DNA of 64,000 nt from MedAcidi-G1 sp002294285 (lineage in GTDB: Bacteria; Actinomycetota; Acidimicrobiia; Acidimicrobiales; MedAcidi-G1): NCBI GenBank assembly GCA_963999645.1, contig CAXEUY010000008.1, positions 36,514-100,513 on the forward strand, written 5' to 3'. Positions 18,074 to 26,754 of this stretch are shown piece after piece; positions within the stretch are counted from its first letter, which is position 1; the number at the start of each line of letters is the position of its first letter. A program made the translations under genes and the position numbers. The notes under the pieces were generated by a model, which saw only the letters and a program-made list of their open reading frames with translations, searched no databases and had not been told where the DNA came from.

Positions 18074-18724
18074 ATGAGTGCAGGTATTTCAGATTATGAA
18101 CTTATGAATCCTGAAGTTCTCGAAGGACTTAGCGTGGTTGAAATCCCAGTAGTCGATGGACACGAAGAAGACATTTCAGATTTTGCACTCATAGTTGAAG
18201 GTGACCCAGAAAAATTTGAAGTTCCTATAGTCCCGTGGCCAGTTCCTGGAGAAAGACCCTTGGATCCTGAAACGGGTATCTGTGCAGGCACTACGGAAGG
18301 TTGGTTCTCATCAGAGTGGTTGGAAGGAAGGCTTGTAGGGAAAAATGAAGCAGTTGCGGGTGAATATGTAATAGGTTTTGCAGTTGACGGAGATGAGTCA
18401 CTTCCTAAAGCGGTAGATCTTTGGCACATGAATTACCACCCCGACGGAGGGCAACTTTTCTACTCCACAGAGCAGACACCGTTCATTATTCCTGTTATTC
18501 CTGCAGGGCAGGAACCTGAAATCGATAAGGCAAAAGCAATTTATTGTGACGGAACTTACGGGATATGTCTTCTACCCGGAGTTTGGCACGAAGGGGTTTT
18601 CCCGATTAATGGAAACGCACGGTTTTTTACCCGACAAGGACGAGTCCATGGCAGAGTTTCAGTTGATTTTGGAAAAGAATTCGACTGCCTTCTTCGCGTT
18701 TCTCTTGAAAAGCCGTTTGATTAG
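18074..18724 (+). CDS. Ureidoglycolate lyase (AllA)-like cupin protein
   Basis: The 216-residue protein ends with a stretch characteristic of ureidoglycolate hydrolase/lyase family proteins: GICLLPGVWHEGVFPINGNARFF, followed by RVSVDFGKEFDCLLRV. The LPGVWHEG box supplies the likely metal or substrate histidine, and the beta-rich fold fits a bicupin. True AllA cleaves ureidoglycolate to glyoxylate and urea, but no other purine-catabolism gene is present, so the substrate may differ. It shares its last four bases with the convergent DUF385 gene. Confidence 0.65.
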   Translation: MSAGISDYELMNPEVLEGLSVVEIPVVDGHEEDISDFALIVEGDPEKFEVPIVPWPVPGERPLDPETGICAGTTEGWFSSEWLEGRLVGKNEAVAGEYVIGFAVDGDESLPKAVDLWHMNYHPDGGQLFYSTEQTPFIIPVIPAGQEPEIDKAKAIYCDGTYGICLLPGVWHEGVFPINGNARFFTRQGRVHGRVSVDFGKEFDCLLRVSLEKPFD

Positions 18725-19155
18725 GTTGGAGATTCGCAAATTACAAGCGGTATGTCTCTCTCGGTACGTTTCTGGTAATTCTCATAGTCGGGCCATTCTG
18801 CAACCGCTATAGGCCAAAGCTCTTCTTTTTCAACAGCAGTAGCGGTACGGGCAACTAGATTATGAACCTCACCTTTATCTTGGATAGTAACTTCAGGATT
18901 TGCTTGAAGATTCAAGTACCACATCGGATGTTTTGGGGCACCTCCCATTGAAGCAACAGCAAGATAACGACCCCCATCGCAGACTCTGACAATTGGACTA
19001 CGTCGAATTGCACCCGTACGACGTCCTCTAGTGGTCAAAATCACACAAGTAGCCCCATGAAACTCATAACCATCTGCTCCATCGGTAGCAAGATAACGCT
19101 CCACATGGTCAGCGGCTGTATCCCATGTACTGGCTATATATTCCCCTTCACTCAT
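18721..19155 (-). CDS. Deazaflavin (F420)-dependent nitroreductase-family protein (DUF385)
   Basis: The 144-residue protein shows the DUF385/Ddn signature: ILTTRGRRTGAIRRSPIVRVCDGGRYLAVASMGGAPKHPMWYLNLQANPEV. The TxGRxTGxxRxxPI segment and the GGxxxPxWYxNLxAxP segment define F420H2-dependent quinone reductases of actinobacteria. F420 use supports an actinobacterial host. It is convergent with the AllA-like gene, overlapping by the four bases TTAG, and divergent from the small protein gene at 19274. Confidence 0.87.
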   Translation of the reverse strand: MSEGEYIASTWDTAADHVERYLATDGADGYEFHGATCVILTTRGRRTGAIRRSPIVRVCDGGRYLAVASMGGAPKHPMWYLNLQANPEVTIQDKGEVHNLVARTATAVEKEELWPIAVAEWPDYENYQKRTERDIPLVICESPT

Positions 19156-19273
19156 AAAAGTACTTTAGATTCAATATTTTTTGATGTCTAATATTGGAAT
19201 ATATGCTCATTGAAGAAATTCACTTCAATTTCTAATAGAATTTCTCTTTACTTCAAGAAAAGAGGTATTTCCA

Positions 19274-19567
19274 ATGCTTTTTCACATAACACACCACCAC
19301 ACAGAAGCGACATGCCCTGCACATAATGATGAAGTAGCTGCAAAGACTTTCGGCATTGTTCTTGACTCATTGAAGGAGAATGTCAATGAGGTGCTGGGTT
19401 GCTGGGTTGATGGCCCAGGTCACGATTTTTTTGTTGTGGTTGATGCAGATAGCACATCCCAGATTTTTGCAGGCTTATTTCCTGTTATTCCTTACGGAAC
19501 CGCAAAGATTCAACCGGTGGATGATTACGCCGTGATGATGGCAAAACGTAAAGAACTGAATTCGTAA
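19274..19567 (+). CDS. Small DUF3303/GYD-like protein
   Basis: The 97-residue protein MLFHITHHHTEATCPAHNDE... reads as a single ferredoxin-like alpha/beta domain, with a histidine cluster (residues 4-9) and Cys14. The second half GCWVDGPGHDFFVVVDADSTSQIFAGLFPVIPYGTAKIQPV resembles DUF3303-type stress barrels that form dimers. It is preceded by AAAGAGGTA (about 19259-19267), a good ribosome-binding site. Function unknown; a metal- or small-ligand-binding role is possible from the His/Cys cluster. Confidence 0.65.
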   Translation: MLFHITHHHTEATCPAHNDEVAAKTFGIVLDSLKENVNEVLGCWVDGPGHDFFVVVDADSTSQIFAGLFPVIPYGTAKIQPVDDYAVMMAKRKELNS

Positions 19568-19658
19568 TCTAACGAAACTGACACCTAGTATTGCCTGCAC
19601 GCCGAAAATACGTTCGCAGTAACTAATTTTTGGTTTTAAAACCAAACAAGGAGGGGAA

Positions 19659-20279
19659 ATGCTTCTTTTTTCAAGACAAGGTGTCTATGTAGGGCACATA
19701 GGTGAGTTAATGCCGAAAGTTCAATCCGTCGTTGACCGTGTTAACGAATTGGTTGAAGACCCGCTTTCAGTCTGGGCATCAGTGGCTGGCATGCCAGCAG
19801 GAACACTTACATTCAGTGGCCTTATGGAAAACCATGAAAAGCTTGGTGAGAATAATGCAAAAGTTCTGGCAGATAATGAATGGTGGGATCGTGTCGGATC
19901 ACTGAGAGAACACAGTGTTGGAGAAACAACTGATGAGATCAGAGAAATAATTCACGGCACACCTTCACCAGAAAACTCTGTCGCATGGGGAGTTACAGCT
20001 CAGATAGCACCAGGTCAAATAGCTAACGCTATGGGATGGGCAATTGAGATAGCCGAAAAAGTCGGTTCGTTGGCTGGATCAGAAACAGTTGTTTTGCGCG
20101 ATCTGTATGGTCCATGGGGTCAAATGACATGGATTACCGGTTTTGCAGACATGGCATCAGTAGACGCTGCTCAGGCAGCGATGGCAGCGGACCCCGGATA
20201 TATCACCATGCTTGATCAAGGCGGCGATTTATTCATTCCAGGAACTGCTTCCCAGAGGCTTGCCACCAAACTAATATAA
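19659..20279 (+). CDS. Conserved hypothetical protein with tandem dimeric alpha-beta barrel-like halves
   Basis: The 206-residue protein contains two similar halves (about 1-95 and 100-206), each with a strand-helix-strand pattern: LLFSRQGVYVGHIGELMPKVQSVVDRVNEL in the first, SETVVLRDLYGPWGQMTWITGFADMASVDAAQAAM in the second. This recalls NIPSNAP-like folds. A strong Shine-Dalgarno (AAGGAGGGG, about 19647-19655) precedes the ATG. It is followed 13 nt later by a strong terminator. Function unknown. Confidence 0.7.
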   Translation: MLLFSRQGVYVGHIGELMPKVQSVVDRVNELVEDPLSVWASVAGMPAGTLTFSGLMENHEKLGENNAKVLADNEWWDRVGSLREHSVGETTDEIREIIHGTPSPENSVAWGVTAQIAPGQIANAMGWAIEIAEKVGSLAGSETVVLRDLYGPWGQMTWITGFADMASVDAAQAAMAADPGYITMLDQGGDLFIPGTASQRLATKLI

Positions 20280-20292
20280 TTCCAATTTAGTC

Positions 20293-20329
20293 AAAGCCGA
20301 GCCGGTCTATTTGACCGTCTCGGCTTTTT
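20293..20329 (+). terminator. Intrinsic terminator, probably bidirectional
   Basis: Arms AAAGCCGAGCCGGTC (20293-20307) and GACCGTCTCGGCTTT (20313-20327) pair with one internal mismatch around a TATTT loop, followed by a T-run (20325-20329). It ends the transcript of the 19659 gene. On the minus strand it lies 11 nt beyond the tmRNA 3' end, with a short T-tract there too, so it can also stop ssrA transcription. Confidence 0.88.
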
Positions 20330-20339
20330 CATTTAACAG

Positions 20340-20723
20340 TGGAGCTGGGGGGAATCGAACCCCCGTCCGTCGGAGTGCAACCGCATGCGATACGACCATT
20401 CCCGTGATTGTGTCTTAAGGCTGTCACACTGCCGGATCAGTTGGCACAAGGCCTACCTCAAGGTCTATTTCCCTTAAGCCAGCGTTCTTTCGCGCCGTCA
20501 GCGGTCTATCCCTGCGGTCTCCTCCGCTTCTGTTGCCAGGCTGCGGTGGATCGGCCCCGCGTGCCGTTACCGGTCGCGATGACTCTCTACAACCTAACTA
20601 GGTCAGGCTGCGAGAGCGAGATCATCCGTTTTGGAGTCTCTTTTTATGCCCCGTTTAAAGAGTCTGAGCAACTCTGGTCGCACAAAACGAATGCTGTCAC
20701 CGGCGTCGAAACCGATCAGCCCC
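20340..20723 (-). ncRNA. ssrA: tmRNA
   Basis: The 384-nt RNA begins GGGGCTGATCGGTTTCGACG at 20723 and ends GGGGGTTCGATTCCCCCCAGCT-CCA at 20340, pairing to give the tRNA-like domain with T-loop GTTCGATTC. CCA is only partly encoded. The embedded mRNA ends GCTCTCGCAGCCTGA, giving a 15-residue tag GIKRDSKTDDLALAA with a GGC resume codon. The KRDS core and ALAA end resemble Streptomyces-type tags. It rescues stalled ribosomes with SmpB, encoded 290 nt upstream on the same strand. Exact tag start is inferred. Confidence 0.95.
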
Positions 20724-20730
20724 GTTGTGA

Positions 20731-20759
20731 AATTATTGTTTACACTATTCAGTTTTCAA
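20731..20759 (-). promoter_or_regulatory. Sigma-70-type promoter of tmRNA
   Basis: On the minus strand TTGAAA (20759-20754) and ATAATT (20736-20731) are separated by 17 nt, and the tmRNA 5' end at 20723 lies 7 nt after the -10 element. Spacing and position are ideal for a dedicated ssrA promoter. Confidence 0.7.
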
Positions 20760-20825
20760 AAGCCCAAAAAAGAGCATTAACCATGATAGCTCTGACTAGC
20801 GACACTTTCCTAAGTAGTTTTGCCT

Positions 20826-21014
20826 TTAGTCTCTACGCTTTTTATCAGCGTAAGACGCTGCGAGTATAGCTATAGCGACGGCAACAAGAGAGGAACCATT
20901 CAACTGACCACGGATCACTCCTCGAACAACGAAGTCTATGAGTCCGACAACTATTACAAACGCGACGTATCGGTTACGACTTATCCAAGATTCTTTTTTT
21001 GTTTTTTCGTTCAT
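20826..21014 (-). CDS. Small two-helix membrane protein downstream of smpB
   Basis: The 62-residue protein begins with a charged head (MNEKTKKESWISRNRY), then has two hydrophobic helices (about 17-33 and 40-54) and ends in ADKKRRD. The ATG overlaps the SmpB stop codon as ATGA (21011-21014), so translational coupling is likely and supports a real gene. I recognise no family. It sits between smpB and ssrA; a role in rescue is not implied by the sequence and it may simply be a lineage-specific membrane protein. Confidence 0.65.
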   Translation of the reverse strand: MNEKTKKESWISRNRYVAFVIVVGLIDFVVRGVIRGQLNGSSLVAVAIAILAASYADKKRRD

Positions 21015-21487
21015 GCTCTTCGTTGTTTTCTAGCTAAAGAGCGTTCCGCTTCTCTTTCTGATTCACGCTTAGCTATTGCTTGACGTTTGTCGTGTAGACG
21101 ACGTCCACGCACTAAGGCAATTTCGATTTTCGCTCGACCATTTGAGAAGTAAAGTTTCAAAGGAATAACTGTCAACCCATCCCTGTCGATTCGGTCAATA
21201 ATCTGATCAATTTCTTTTCGGTGTAATAGAAGTTTTCTGGGTTGATCTGGTTCATGTCCAGTAGTTATGTTTCCAGTTTTCGAATAAGGGTTTATGTGGA
21301 GTCCTATGAGCCATAATTCTGAGCCTTCGGAACGAACATACGCTTCTGCTATTTGAACTTTTGATTCTCTGAGAGATTTGACTTCGCTTCCTTGTAGAAC
21401 AAGTCCTGCTTCCCAGGTGTCAAGAAGATCGTATTCATGTCGTGCTCGACGATTCGTAGCAACCGTTCTATCATTTAAATCAACCAC
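21011..21487 (-). CDS. smpB: SsrA-binding protein
   Basis: The 158-residue SmpB binds the tRNA-like domain of tmRNA and delivers it to stalled ribosomes. Signatures include ATNRRARHEYDLLDTWEAGLVLQGSEVKSLRE, the KVQIAEAYV strand and RKLLLHRKEIDQI. The basic C-terminal tail, rich in Arg, Lys and Glu, enters the mRNA channel. Its partner ssrA is just downstream, with only a small membrane protein gene between. It is divergent from rph. Confidence 0.96.
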   Translation of the reverse strand: MVDLNDRTVATNRRARHEYDLLDTWEAGLVLQGSEVKSLRESKVQIAEAYVRSEGSELWLIGLHINPYSKTGNITTGHEPDQPRKLLLHRKEIDQIIDRIDRDGLTVIPLKLYFSNGRAKIEIALVRGRRLHDKRQAIAKRESEREAERSLARKQRRA

Positions 21488-21562
21488 TGAACTTGAGCGT
21501 AGTAGATGGAGAAGTGCGGTTACCCTAAAACTAAGGATTAATTATTTTTACGAGGAGGCCTT

Positions 21563-22285
21563 GTGAGAGTCGATGGGCGAGAATATAACGAGTTGCGACC
21601 ATTTCAATTTGAACGCGATTTTACAGAGATGGCTAACGGTTCATGTTTAGTCACCTTTGGAAAGACAAGGGTTTTATGCACGGCTTCAGTAGATGAAGAA
21701 GTTCCTCGTTGGCTTCGTGATACAGGTAAAGGTTGGGTTACAGCTGAGTATTCAATGTTGCCAGGCTCTAGTCCTGAGAGGGTGCGAAGAAAGAGTTCCG
21801 GCAGGAGTCAAGAAATACAAAGATTAATTGGTCGTTCTTTAAGAGCAGCAGTTGATTTATCATCCATTCCAGAAATTCAAGTAACAGTAGATTGTGATGT
21901 AATTCAAGCTGACGGCGGCACACGAACAGCCTCTATCTGCGGAGGATTTGTAGCATTACACGACGCATTAACAAGAATGATTTTGAACGGAAAGATAGAA
22001 AATCATCCAATAGGTGAAGAGTTAGCAGCGGTTTCAGTGGGAGTGGTCGAGGGAGAAGTTCGTTTAGATCTTCCCTATGTTGAAGACTCAAATGCTGAAG
22101 TGGATTTGAATGTAGTTATGACAGGCTCTGGAAAGTTCGTCGAAGTTCAAGGAACAGCTGAAGATGGACCTTTTGACCGAAACAGTTTAGAAGAGATGCT
22201 TAACTTGGCTGAATTAGGAGTTAAAAAAATTACTGAAGCTCAGCGTGACCTCTTAGCCTCAGCACCAAGTGAACGTGCAAGTTGA
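21563..22285 (+). CDS. rph: Ribonuclease PH
   Basis: The 240-residue phosphorolytic 3'-5' exoribonuclease trims tRNA 3' ends. It shows GSCLVTFGKTRVLCTASVDE, EYSMLPGSSPERVRRKSSGRSQEIQRLIGRSLRA and the phosphate/metal-binding VDCDVIQADGGTRTASICGG. The GTG start at 21563 has a strong GAGGAGG ribosome-binding site just upstream. Its stop overlaps the rdgB start (TTGA at 22282-22285), so the pair is translationally coupled. Confidence 0.95.
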   Translation: MRVDGREYNELRPFQFERDFTEMANGSCLVTFGKTRVLCTASVDEEVPRWLRDTGKGWVTAEYSMLPGSSPERVRRKSSGRSQEIQRLIGRSLRAAVDLSSIPEIQVTVDCDVIQADGGTRTASICGGFVALHDALTRMILNGKIENHPIGEELAAVSVGVVEGEVRLDLPYVEDSNAEVDLNVVMTGSGKFVEVQGTAEDGPFDRNSLEEMLNLAELGVKKITEAQRDLLASAPSERAS

Positions 22286-22878
22286 CTACACTCCCAGAAT
22301 TAGTAATCGCAAGTGCAAATCCGGACAAAGTAGCCGAGATAGCAATCGTTTTAGAAGGAGCAGCGATCCTGCTGCCTAGACCAGAAGAAATGGCTGACGT
22401 GGTAGAGGATGGCGCAACTTTAGAAGAAAACGCGAGATTGAAAGCTTCAGCAGTGTGCACTTTCACAAATAAGCCTTCAGTGGCAGATGACACTGGACTT
22501 GAAATAGATGCCTTAGGTGGTGCTCCTGGAGTATATTCAGCACGTTTTGCTGGAGATGATGCAACCTACGAACAGAATCTGGAAAAAGTCCTAATTGAAC
22601 TTGAAGGTGTACCCATGGATCAAAGGACAGCAAGGTTTAGAACAGTGGCGCTTATCCGATATCCAGATGGCAGCGAGCTGATAGCAAATGGAACAGTAGA
22701 AGGCCACATAAATGAGACTCCGTTGGGCGATGAAGGTTTTGGATACGATCCGCTATTTGTTCCTGTAGAAGGCAATGGAACTACTTTTGCTCAGATGGGC
22801 GTAGAAAAGCATAAATTTTCTCACAGGGGACGAGCATTCAGAAGTCTTGGCTTGAAACTGAAAGAGCTTAAGAATTAA
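22282..22878 (+). CDS. rdgB: Non-canonical purine NTP pyrophosphatase (RdgB/HAM1)
   Basis: The 198-residue protein hydrolyses dITP, XTP and similar nucleotides to keep them out of nucleic acids. Signatures are LVIASANPDKVAEI near the N-terminus, VADDTGLEIDALGGAPGVYSARFAG (metal and base pocket) and GEGFGYDPLF-like GDEGFGYDPLFVP near 155. It uses a TTG start overlapping the rph stop. The C-terminal four bases TTAA are shared with the convergent GGDEF/EAL gene. Confidence 0.93.
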   Translation: MTTLPELVIASANPDKVAEIAIVLEGAAILLPRPEEMADVVEDGATLEENARLKASAVCTFTNKPSVADDTGLEIDALGGAPGVYSARFAGDDATYEQNLEKVLIELEGVPMDQRTARFRTVALIRYPDGSELIANGTVEGHINETPLGDEGFGYDPLFVPVEGNGTTFAQMGVEKHKFSHRGRAFRSLGLKLKELKN

Positions 22879-25301
22879 TTACTAGAAATGGTTCGAGTGT
22901 CCCACGAGTAATTTAAGAACCTGTCGAATTCAGCATCTGTTACAGGTTCTGAAAAATGAAAACCTTGCGCCAAATCACACTGCAGTTTTTGCAACTGTTT
23001 CAGTTGAGGCTCTGTTTCAACACCTTCAGCTACGACCTGCAGACCGAGACTGTGAGCAAGCGCGACGGTTCCGGTCACTATCGCAGTGTCATCATCATTG
23101 TTGTCGAGTCCGGCAACAAAAGTTCTGTCGATTTTTAAGAAATTTATTGGGAACCTCTTCAGGTAGGTCATTGATGAGAAACCGGTTCCGAAATCATCAA
23201 GACCCATTCTTATACCTAGTTCTGTCAACTCTCCTAAAACCTGTTCAGTTACTGGGTTAGCTGCTATAAGAGCACTTTCGGTGAATTCAAGTGCTACTTG
23301 TTGAGGATCCAAATTATTTGATGTCAACGCTTCACTAACTAGAGTCGGAAAAGCGGGGTCAGCTAACTGTCGTGCGGAGACGTTCACCGCCATTGAAAAT
23401 GGTTTGTTAGCTTCTTTGCTCCATCTAGAAACTCGCTGAAATGCGATCGTCAATACTTGACTGCCAAGATCTGCTATTAGTCCACTGTCTTCCGCTATGT
23501 CGATAAATTCGATTGGTTGCAGCAGCTCACCTTCAGTTGTTCGAATGCGCGCTAAAGCCTCTGCTCCTACTACAGAACCGTCCGAGATCCTTACAACAGG
23601 CTGAAAATGAACTTCGATTCTATTGTTCTCCAGAGCAGACCTCAGCGTTTGTTCAACCGAATGACGTCTAACAGCTTGGGCTCGTAGATGGTCGTCAAAC
23701 ATCTCGGCTCTGTCTCTACCACCTTCTTTAGCTCTGTACATTGCCGTATCGGCGTCTTGAAGGAGTTCATCTGGTGCTTCTTCCCCGAAGGCGATAGCTA
23801 TACCGACACTCGTTGTAACCACAGTAGATTCGTTTCCCAGAGTTACAGGCTGAGCTACTGCAGTCCTAACTCTTTCAGCGGCGACAAGCGCATCGGTGGT
23901 TCTGACCATATTGCCAATAATGACTACAAATTCGTCTCCCCCCAAGCGCGCAACAGTGTCATCTGGTCTTATTGTTTGTTCTAGTCTTCGTGCGGTTTCA
24001 CTTAGAAGTTCATCGCCCATACTGTGACCTAAAGAGTCGTTAACGACTTTGAAACGATCGAGATCTAGGAATAAAACTCCCACCATTCGATCATGTCTAG
24101 AAGCTCGGTGTAAAGCATCTGCCAATCGTTCTAAGAGTAGTGAGCGGTTAGGTAATCCGGTTAATTCGTCATGAAATGCTTTTTCCTCAAGTTGTGCTGC
24201 AACTTCGACGCGTTCAGTAATGTCTCTAGCGTTAATAACAATTCCTGAAACGGCTGGGTTGTTGAGGAGGTTGGTAGTTACAACCTCCATGTGTCTCCAT
24301 CCGCCATCTGCATGTGCCACACGTGCTTCCAGAGAAGGGGAGATTCCAGGTGTCTTGACAATCTCCTGAACTTTCCCCAGCAGAGTTTCTCTATCGTCGG
24401 GGTGAACTAGATCAAAAACTGGAGTTCCTTCAAGTTCTGAAGCACTCAAATTAAGCACTCTTGCAACTGCTGGACTTGCATAGATAACCCGACCTGCTTC
24501 ATCCGCGACACATACAAGGTCTGAGGCGTGTTCCACTAGTGCAGCCAGTCGTATCTCAGATGCCTCTATTCGCTGTTCAGCTGCTTTTAGCTCTGAAAGG
24601 TCACGGGCCACCATTGAGATGGCCTCTATTTGATTCTCTTCATTACGGTGAGCTACTAAAAGTGTTGAAATGGGGAGAATTTTATTGTTCGAAGTTGTTA
24701 GACGTAATTCTCCTCTCCATATTCCGCTCGAGCGCACTGTAGGCAATGCGACAGTCGCATATTGCGCTTGCGACCAGCTATCAAGCGATTCCAGCAATTG
24801 TTTTCTAGAGTTGAGATTCAGATGGTTAGCAATCGCATCGTTTGCCCAAGTTATTATCCCACCCAATGGGTCAAGAATGGCTACAAGGTCCGGACTGGCT
24901 TCCAGAACTCTAGTCAACTCTTTTGCTCTTCTAGCTTCTTCCATTTCTTCAGAAATGTCGGAAAGCAGCATCACGCTTCCTTCTGGAATGTTTGATTCGT
25001 TTCTTAAAGGGATAGTTGATACGTCCACCCATCGAGTTTGACCTGAAATATTCTGTAGTTTCAGCCTTCCTCTAATCGAATTCCCCTGACTTAAAGAACG
25101 GTTTAAGTCAGCTAGGAAGTCCTCTCTGCTTTCTTCATCTAGCATCTCCATCCATCCAAAGTCAATAGCCTCTTCGGTGGCCTGTCCTGTTGAGATAGAC
25201 CACTGCGGATTGACTTTAAGAGCAGAAGCATCAGATGCTAAGTGGATGATAGGTGTAGGCGCGGCTTCTATCAGATTTTCCAGCCCTTGCAATTTGGGCA
25301 T
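22875..25301 (-). CDS. PAS-PAS-PAS-GGDEF-EAL cyclic-di-GMP protein
   Basis: The protein (about 808 residues from ATG 25301) has three PAS domains at roughly 1-120, 125-240 and 250-370. A GGDEF domain with intact RLGGDEFVVII follows near 450-460, then an EAL domain with AEALARI, LKIDRTFV, DDFGTGFSS and VAEGVET. Both synthase and phosphodiesterase motifs look intact, so it may tune c-di-GMP in either direction in response to PAS ligands. No membrane segment is evident. ATG 25301 is preceded by AAGAAGA; a TTG at 25322 is less likely because it abuts the tRNA-Leu gene. Confidence 0.92.
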   Translation of the reverse strand: MPKLQGLENLIEAAPTPIIHLASDASALKVNPQWSISTGQATEEAIDFGWMEMLDEESREDFLADLNRSLSQGNSIRGRLKLQNISGQTRWVDVSTIPLRNESNIPEGSVMLLSDISEEMEEARRAKELTRVLEASPDLVAILDPLGGIITWANDAIANHLNLNSRKQLLESLDSWSQAQYATVALPTVRSSGIWRGELRLTTSNNKILPISTLLVAHRNEENQIEAISMVARDLSELKAAEQRIEASEIRLAALVEHASDLVCVADEAGRVIYASPAVARVLNLSASELEGTPVFDLVHPDDRETLLGKVQEIVKTPGISPSLEARVAHADGGWRHMEVVTTNLLNNPAVSGIVINARDITERVEVAAQLEEKAFHDELTGLPNRSLLLERLADALHRASRHDRMVGVLFLDLDRFKVVNDSLGHSMGDELLSETARRLEQTIRPDDTVARLGGDEFVVIIGNMVRTTDALVAAERVRTAVAQPVTLGNESTVVTTSVGIAIAFGEEAPDELLQDADTAMYRAKEGGRDRAEMFDDHLRAQAVRRHSVEQTLRSALENNRIEVHFQPVVRISDGSVVGAEALARIRTTEGELLQPIEFIDIAEDSGLIADLGSQVLTIAFQRVSRWSKEANKPFSMAVNVSARQLADPAFPTLVSEALTSNNLDPQQVALEFTESALIAANPVTEQVLGELTELGIRMGLDDFGTGFSSMTYLKRFPINFLKIDRTFVAGLDNNDDDTAIVTGTVALAHSLGLQVVAEGVETEPQLKQLQKLQCDLAQGFHFSEPVTDAEFDRFLNYSWDTRTISSN

Positions 25302-25323
25302 CGAATCTTCTTTTTTATTCAAG

Positions 25324-25405
25324 TGCGGACGGGGGGAGTCGAACCCCCACGCCTTGCGGCGCCGGCTCCTAAGGCCGGTGCGTCTGCCAATTCCGCCACG
25401 TCCGC
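25324..25405 (-). tRNA. tRNA-Leu (anticodon TAG)
   Basis: Read on the minus strand, acceptor arms GCGGACG and CGTCCGC enclose a D-arm, an anticodon stem CCGGC/GCCGG with loop CTTAGGA (anticodon TAG), a long variable arm typical of class II tRNAs, and a T-arm with GTTCGACTC. The discriminator base is A at 25324 and CCA is not encoded. It lies between clpP and the GGDEF/EAL gene. Confidence 0.96.
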
Positions 25406-25421
25406 AGACTGTGTAAATAGA

Positions 25422-26036
25422 TCAGTGCATTTCACCACGTCGTACAATTACTTTGTCGATAATTCCATAGTCACTGGCTTCTTCAGCTGTAAACCAACGA
25501 TCACGATCACTGTCCGTCTCTATCGTTTCGATCGATTGGCCAGTGTGTTCTGCTATTCGTTGTTGGAGTATCTGTTTCGTAAAAGCCATTTGTTCAGCTT
25601 GAATCGCTATATCTGTTGCATCTCCTCGCACGCCTCCTAGGGGTTGATGCATCAGGATACGAGCATGAGGCAAAGCAAATCTTTTACCTTTTGCTCCGGC
25701 ACAAAGTAGAAACTGACCCATTGACGCACCCAGTCCCATGCATATAGTTCCTACTTCGGGCTCGACAAACTGCATTGTGTCATAGATTGCCATGCCTGAA
25801 GTAACAGAACCGCCTGGTGAGTTTATGTAAAGCCAGATGGGTTTTTCTTGGTCTTGTGCTTCCAGAAAAAGCATTTGAGCAATGATAAAGTTGGCAACCT
25901 CATCGTCTACTGCAGTGCCTAAAAAAACTATCCGATCTTTTAGGAGTCTCTGAAATACATCAAACCTATTTAAGTCCAGTCGATCTACTTCGTTTGCCAT
26001 TGTTGTTGTTTTTGTTTTTGGTGATATTTCATTCAT
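25422..26036 (-). CDS. clpP: ATP-dependent Clp protease proteolytic subunit
   Basis: The 204-residue serine peptidase shows the catalytic Ser105 in GLGASMGQ and His130 in ILMHQPLGG, with the acidic residue expected in the ETDSDRDRWF segment near 175-179. LYINSPGGSVTSGMAIYD forms the substrate cleft. It assembles into a two-ring barrel with ClpX or ClpC. The N-terminus has a short propeptide-like extension (about 15 residues). No second clpP or clpX is adjacent, although actinobacteria often carry paired clpP genes. Confidence 0.95.
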   Translation of the reverse strand: MNEISPKTKTTTMANEVDRLDLNRFDVFQRLLKDRIVFLGTAVDDEVANFIIAQMLFLEAQDQEKPIWLYINSPGGSVTSGMAIYDTMQFVEPEVGTICMGLGASMGQFLLCAGAKGKRFALPHARILMHQPLGGVRGDATDIAIQAEQMAFTKQILQQRIAEHTGQSIETIETDSDRDRWFTAEEASDYGIIDKVIVRRGEMH

Positions 26037-26072
26037 TACTATGAAGGTTAGCGGAACACACGCCTGTGAAGG

Positions 26073-26744
26073 TCAAGATTGTGATGCTTCTGCTTTACTT
26101 CTTAATTCTTTTACAGCGTTCTCAAGACCTTTAGGATCCTTGTAAAGAGCGCTTCCGGAAACTAAAACGTTTGCGCCAGCTTCAACCGCCCCTGAGACTG
26201 TTTCAATATTTATGCCACCATCTACTTCTATATCGCAATCAAAACCATCAAGAATTTCTGCTACACGGCTGATTTTAGGCTCCATCGAAGAAATGTATTT
26301 CTGGCCTCCAAAACCTGGATTCACTGTCATGATTAGTGCCAAACCGAGCAGGTCTTTCACTTCGTTAATAAGTTCTGGAGGAGTGTGAGGGTTAATTGCA
26401 ACTCCTGCTACGGCGCCTTGGTCAATAATATGCATTAGCGTACGGTGCAGGTGTAGACACGCTTCAGCGTGAACAATGATTATTTCACAACCTGCGCTGA
26501 TGTATTTGTCTAGTAAATTGTCAGGTTCCACAACCATTAAATGAGCTTCGAAGGGAACCTTTACCAGTGGACGTAGTGATTTAATAACATCAGGTCCGAA
26601 AGTTAAATTTGGCACGAAAACACCGTCCATTACATCAAATTGAATTCGGTCAACTCCTGCCTTCTCTAAGGCAATGCATTCTTCTCCAAGACGAGAGAAG
26701 TCTGCAGGTAAAACAGATGGAGCTATAGCAATTGGTCTTTTCAC
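26073..26744 (-). CDS. rpe: Ribulose-phosphate 3-epimerase
   Basis: The 223-residue TIM barrel interconverts ribulose-5-phosphate and xylulose-5-phosphate in the pentose phosphate pathway. Motifs are IAPSVLPADFSRL, the metal-binding DRIQFDVMDGVFVPNLTFGP, FEAHLMVVEPD, TVNPGFGGQKY and VDGGIN. The length is normal. It follows aceK by 10 nt on the same strand, suggesting joint transcription of aceK, rpe and perhaps clpP. Confidence 0.95.
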   Translation of the reverse strand: MKRPIAIAPSVLPADFSRLGEECIALEKAGVDRIQFDVMDGVFVPNLTFGPDVIKSLRPLVKVPFEAHLMVVEPDNLLDKYISAGCEIIIVHAEACLHLHRTLMHIIDQGAVAGVAINPHTPPELINEVKDLLGLALIMTVNPGFGGQKYISSMEPKISRVAEILDGFDCDIEVDGGINIETVSGAVEAGANVLVSGSALYKDPKGLENAVKELRSKAEASQS

Positions 26745-26754
26745 AATATAGACA

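Noticed and set aside
20408..20869. A 153-residue reading frame opposite tmRNA
   Set aside because: It lies antisense to ssrA, whose ends, tag and promoter are clear. Its composition reflects tmRNA structure.
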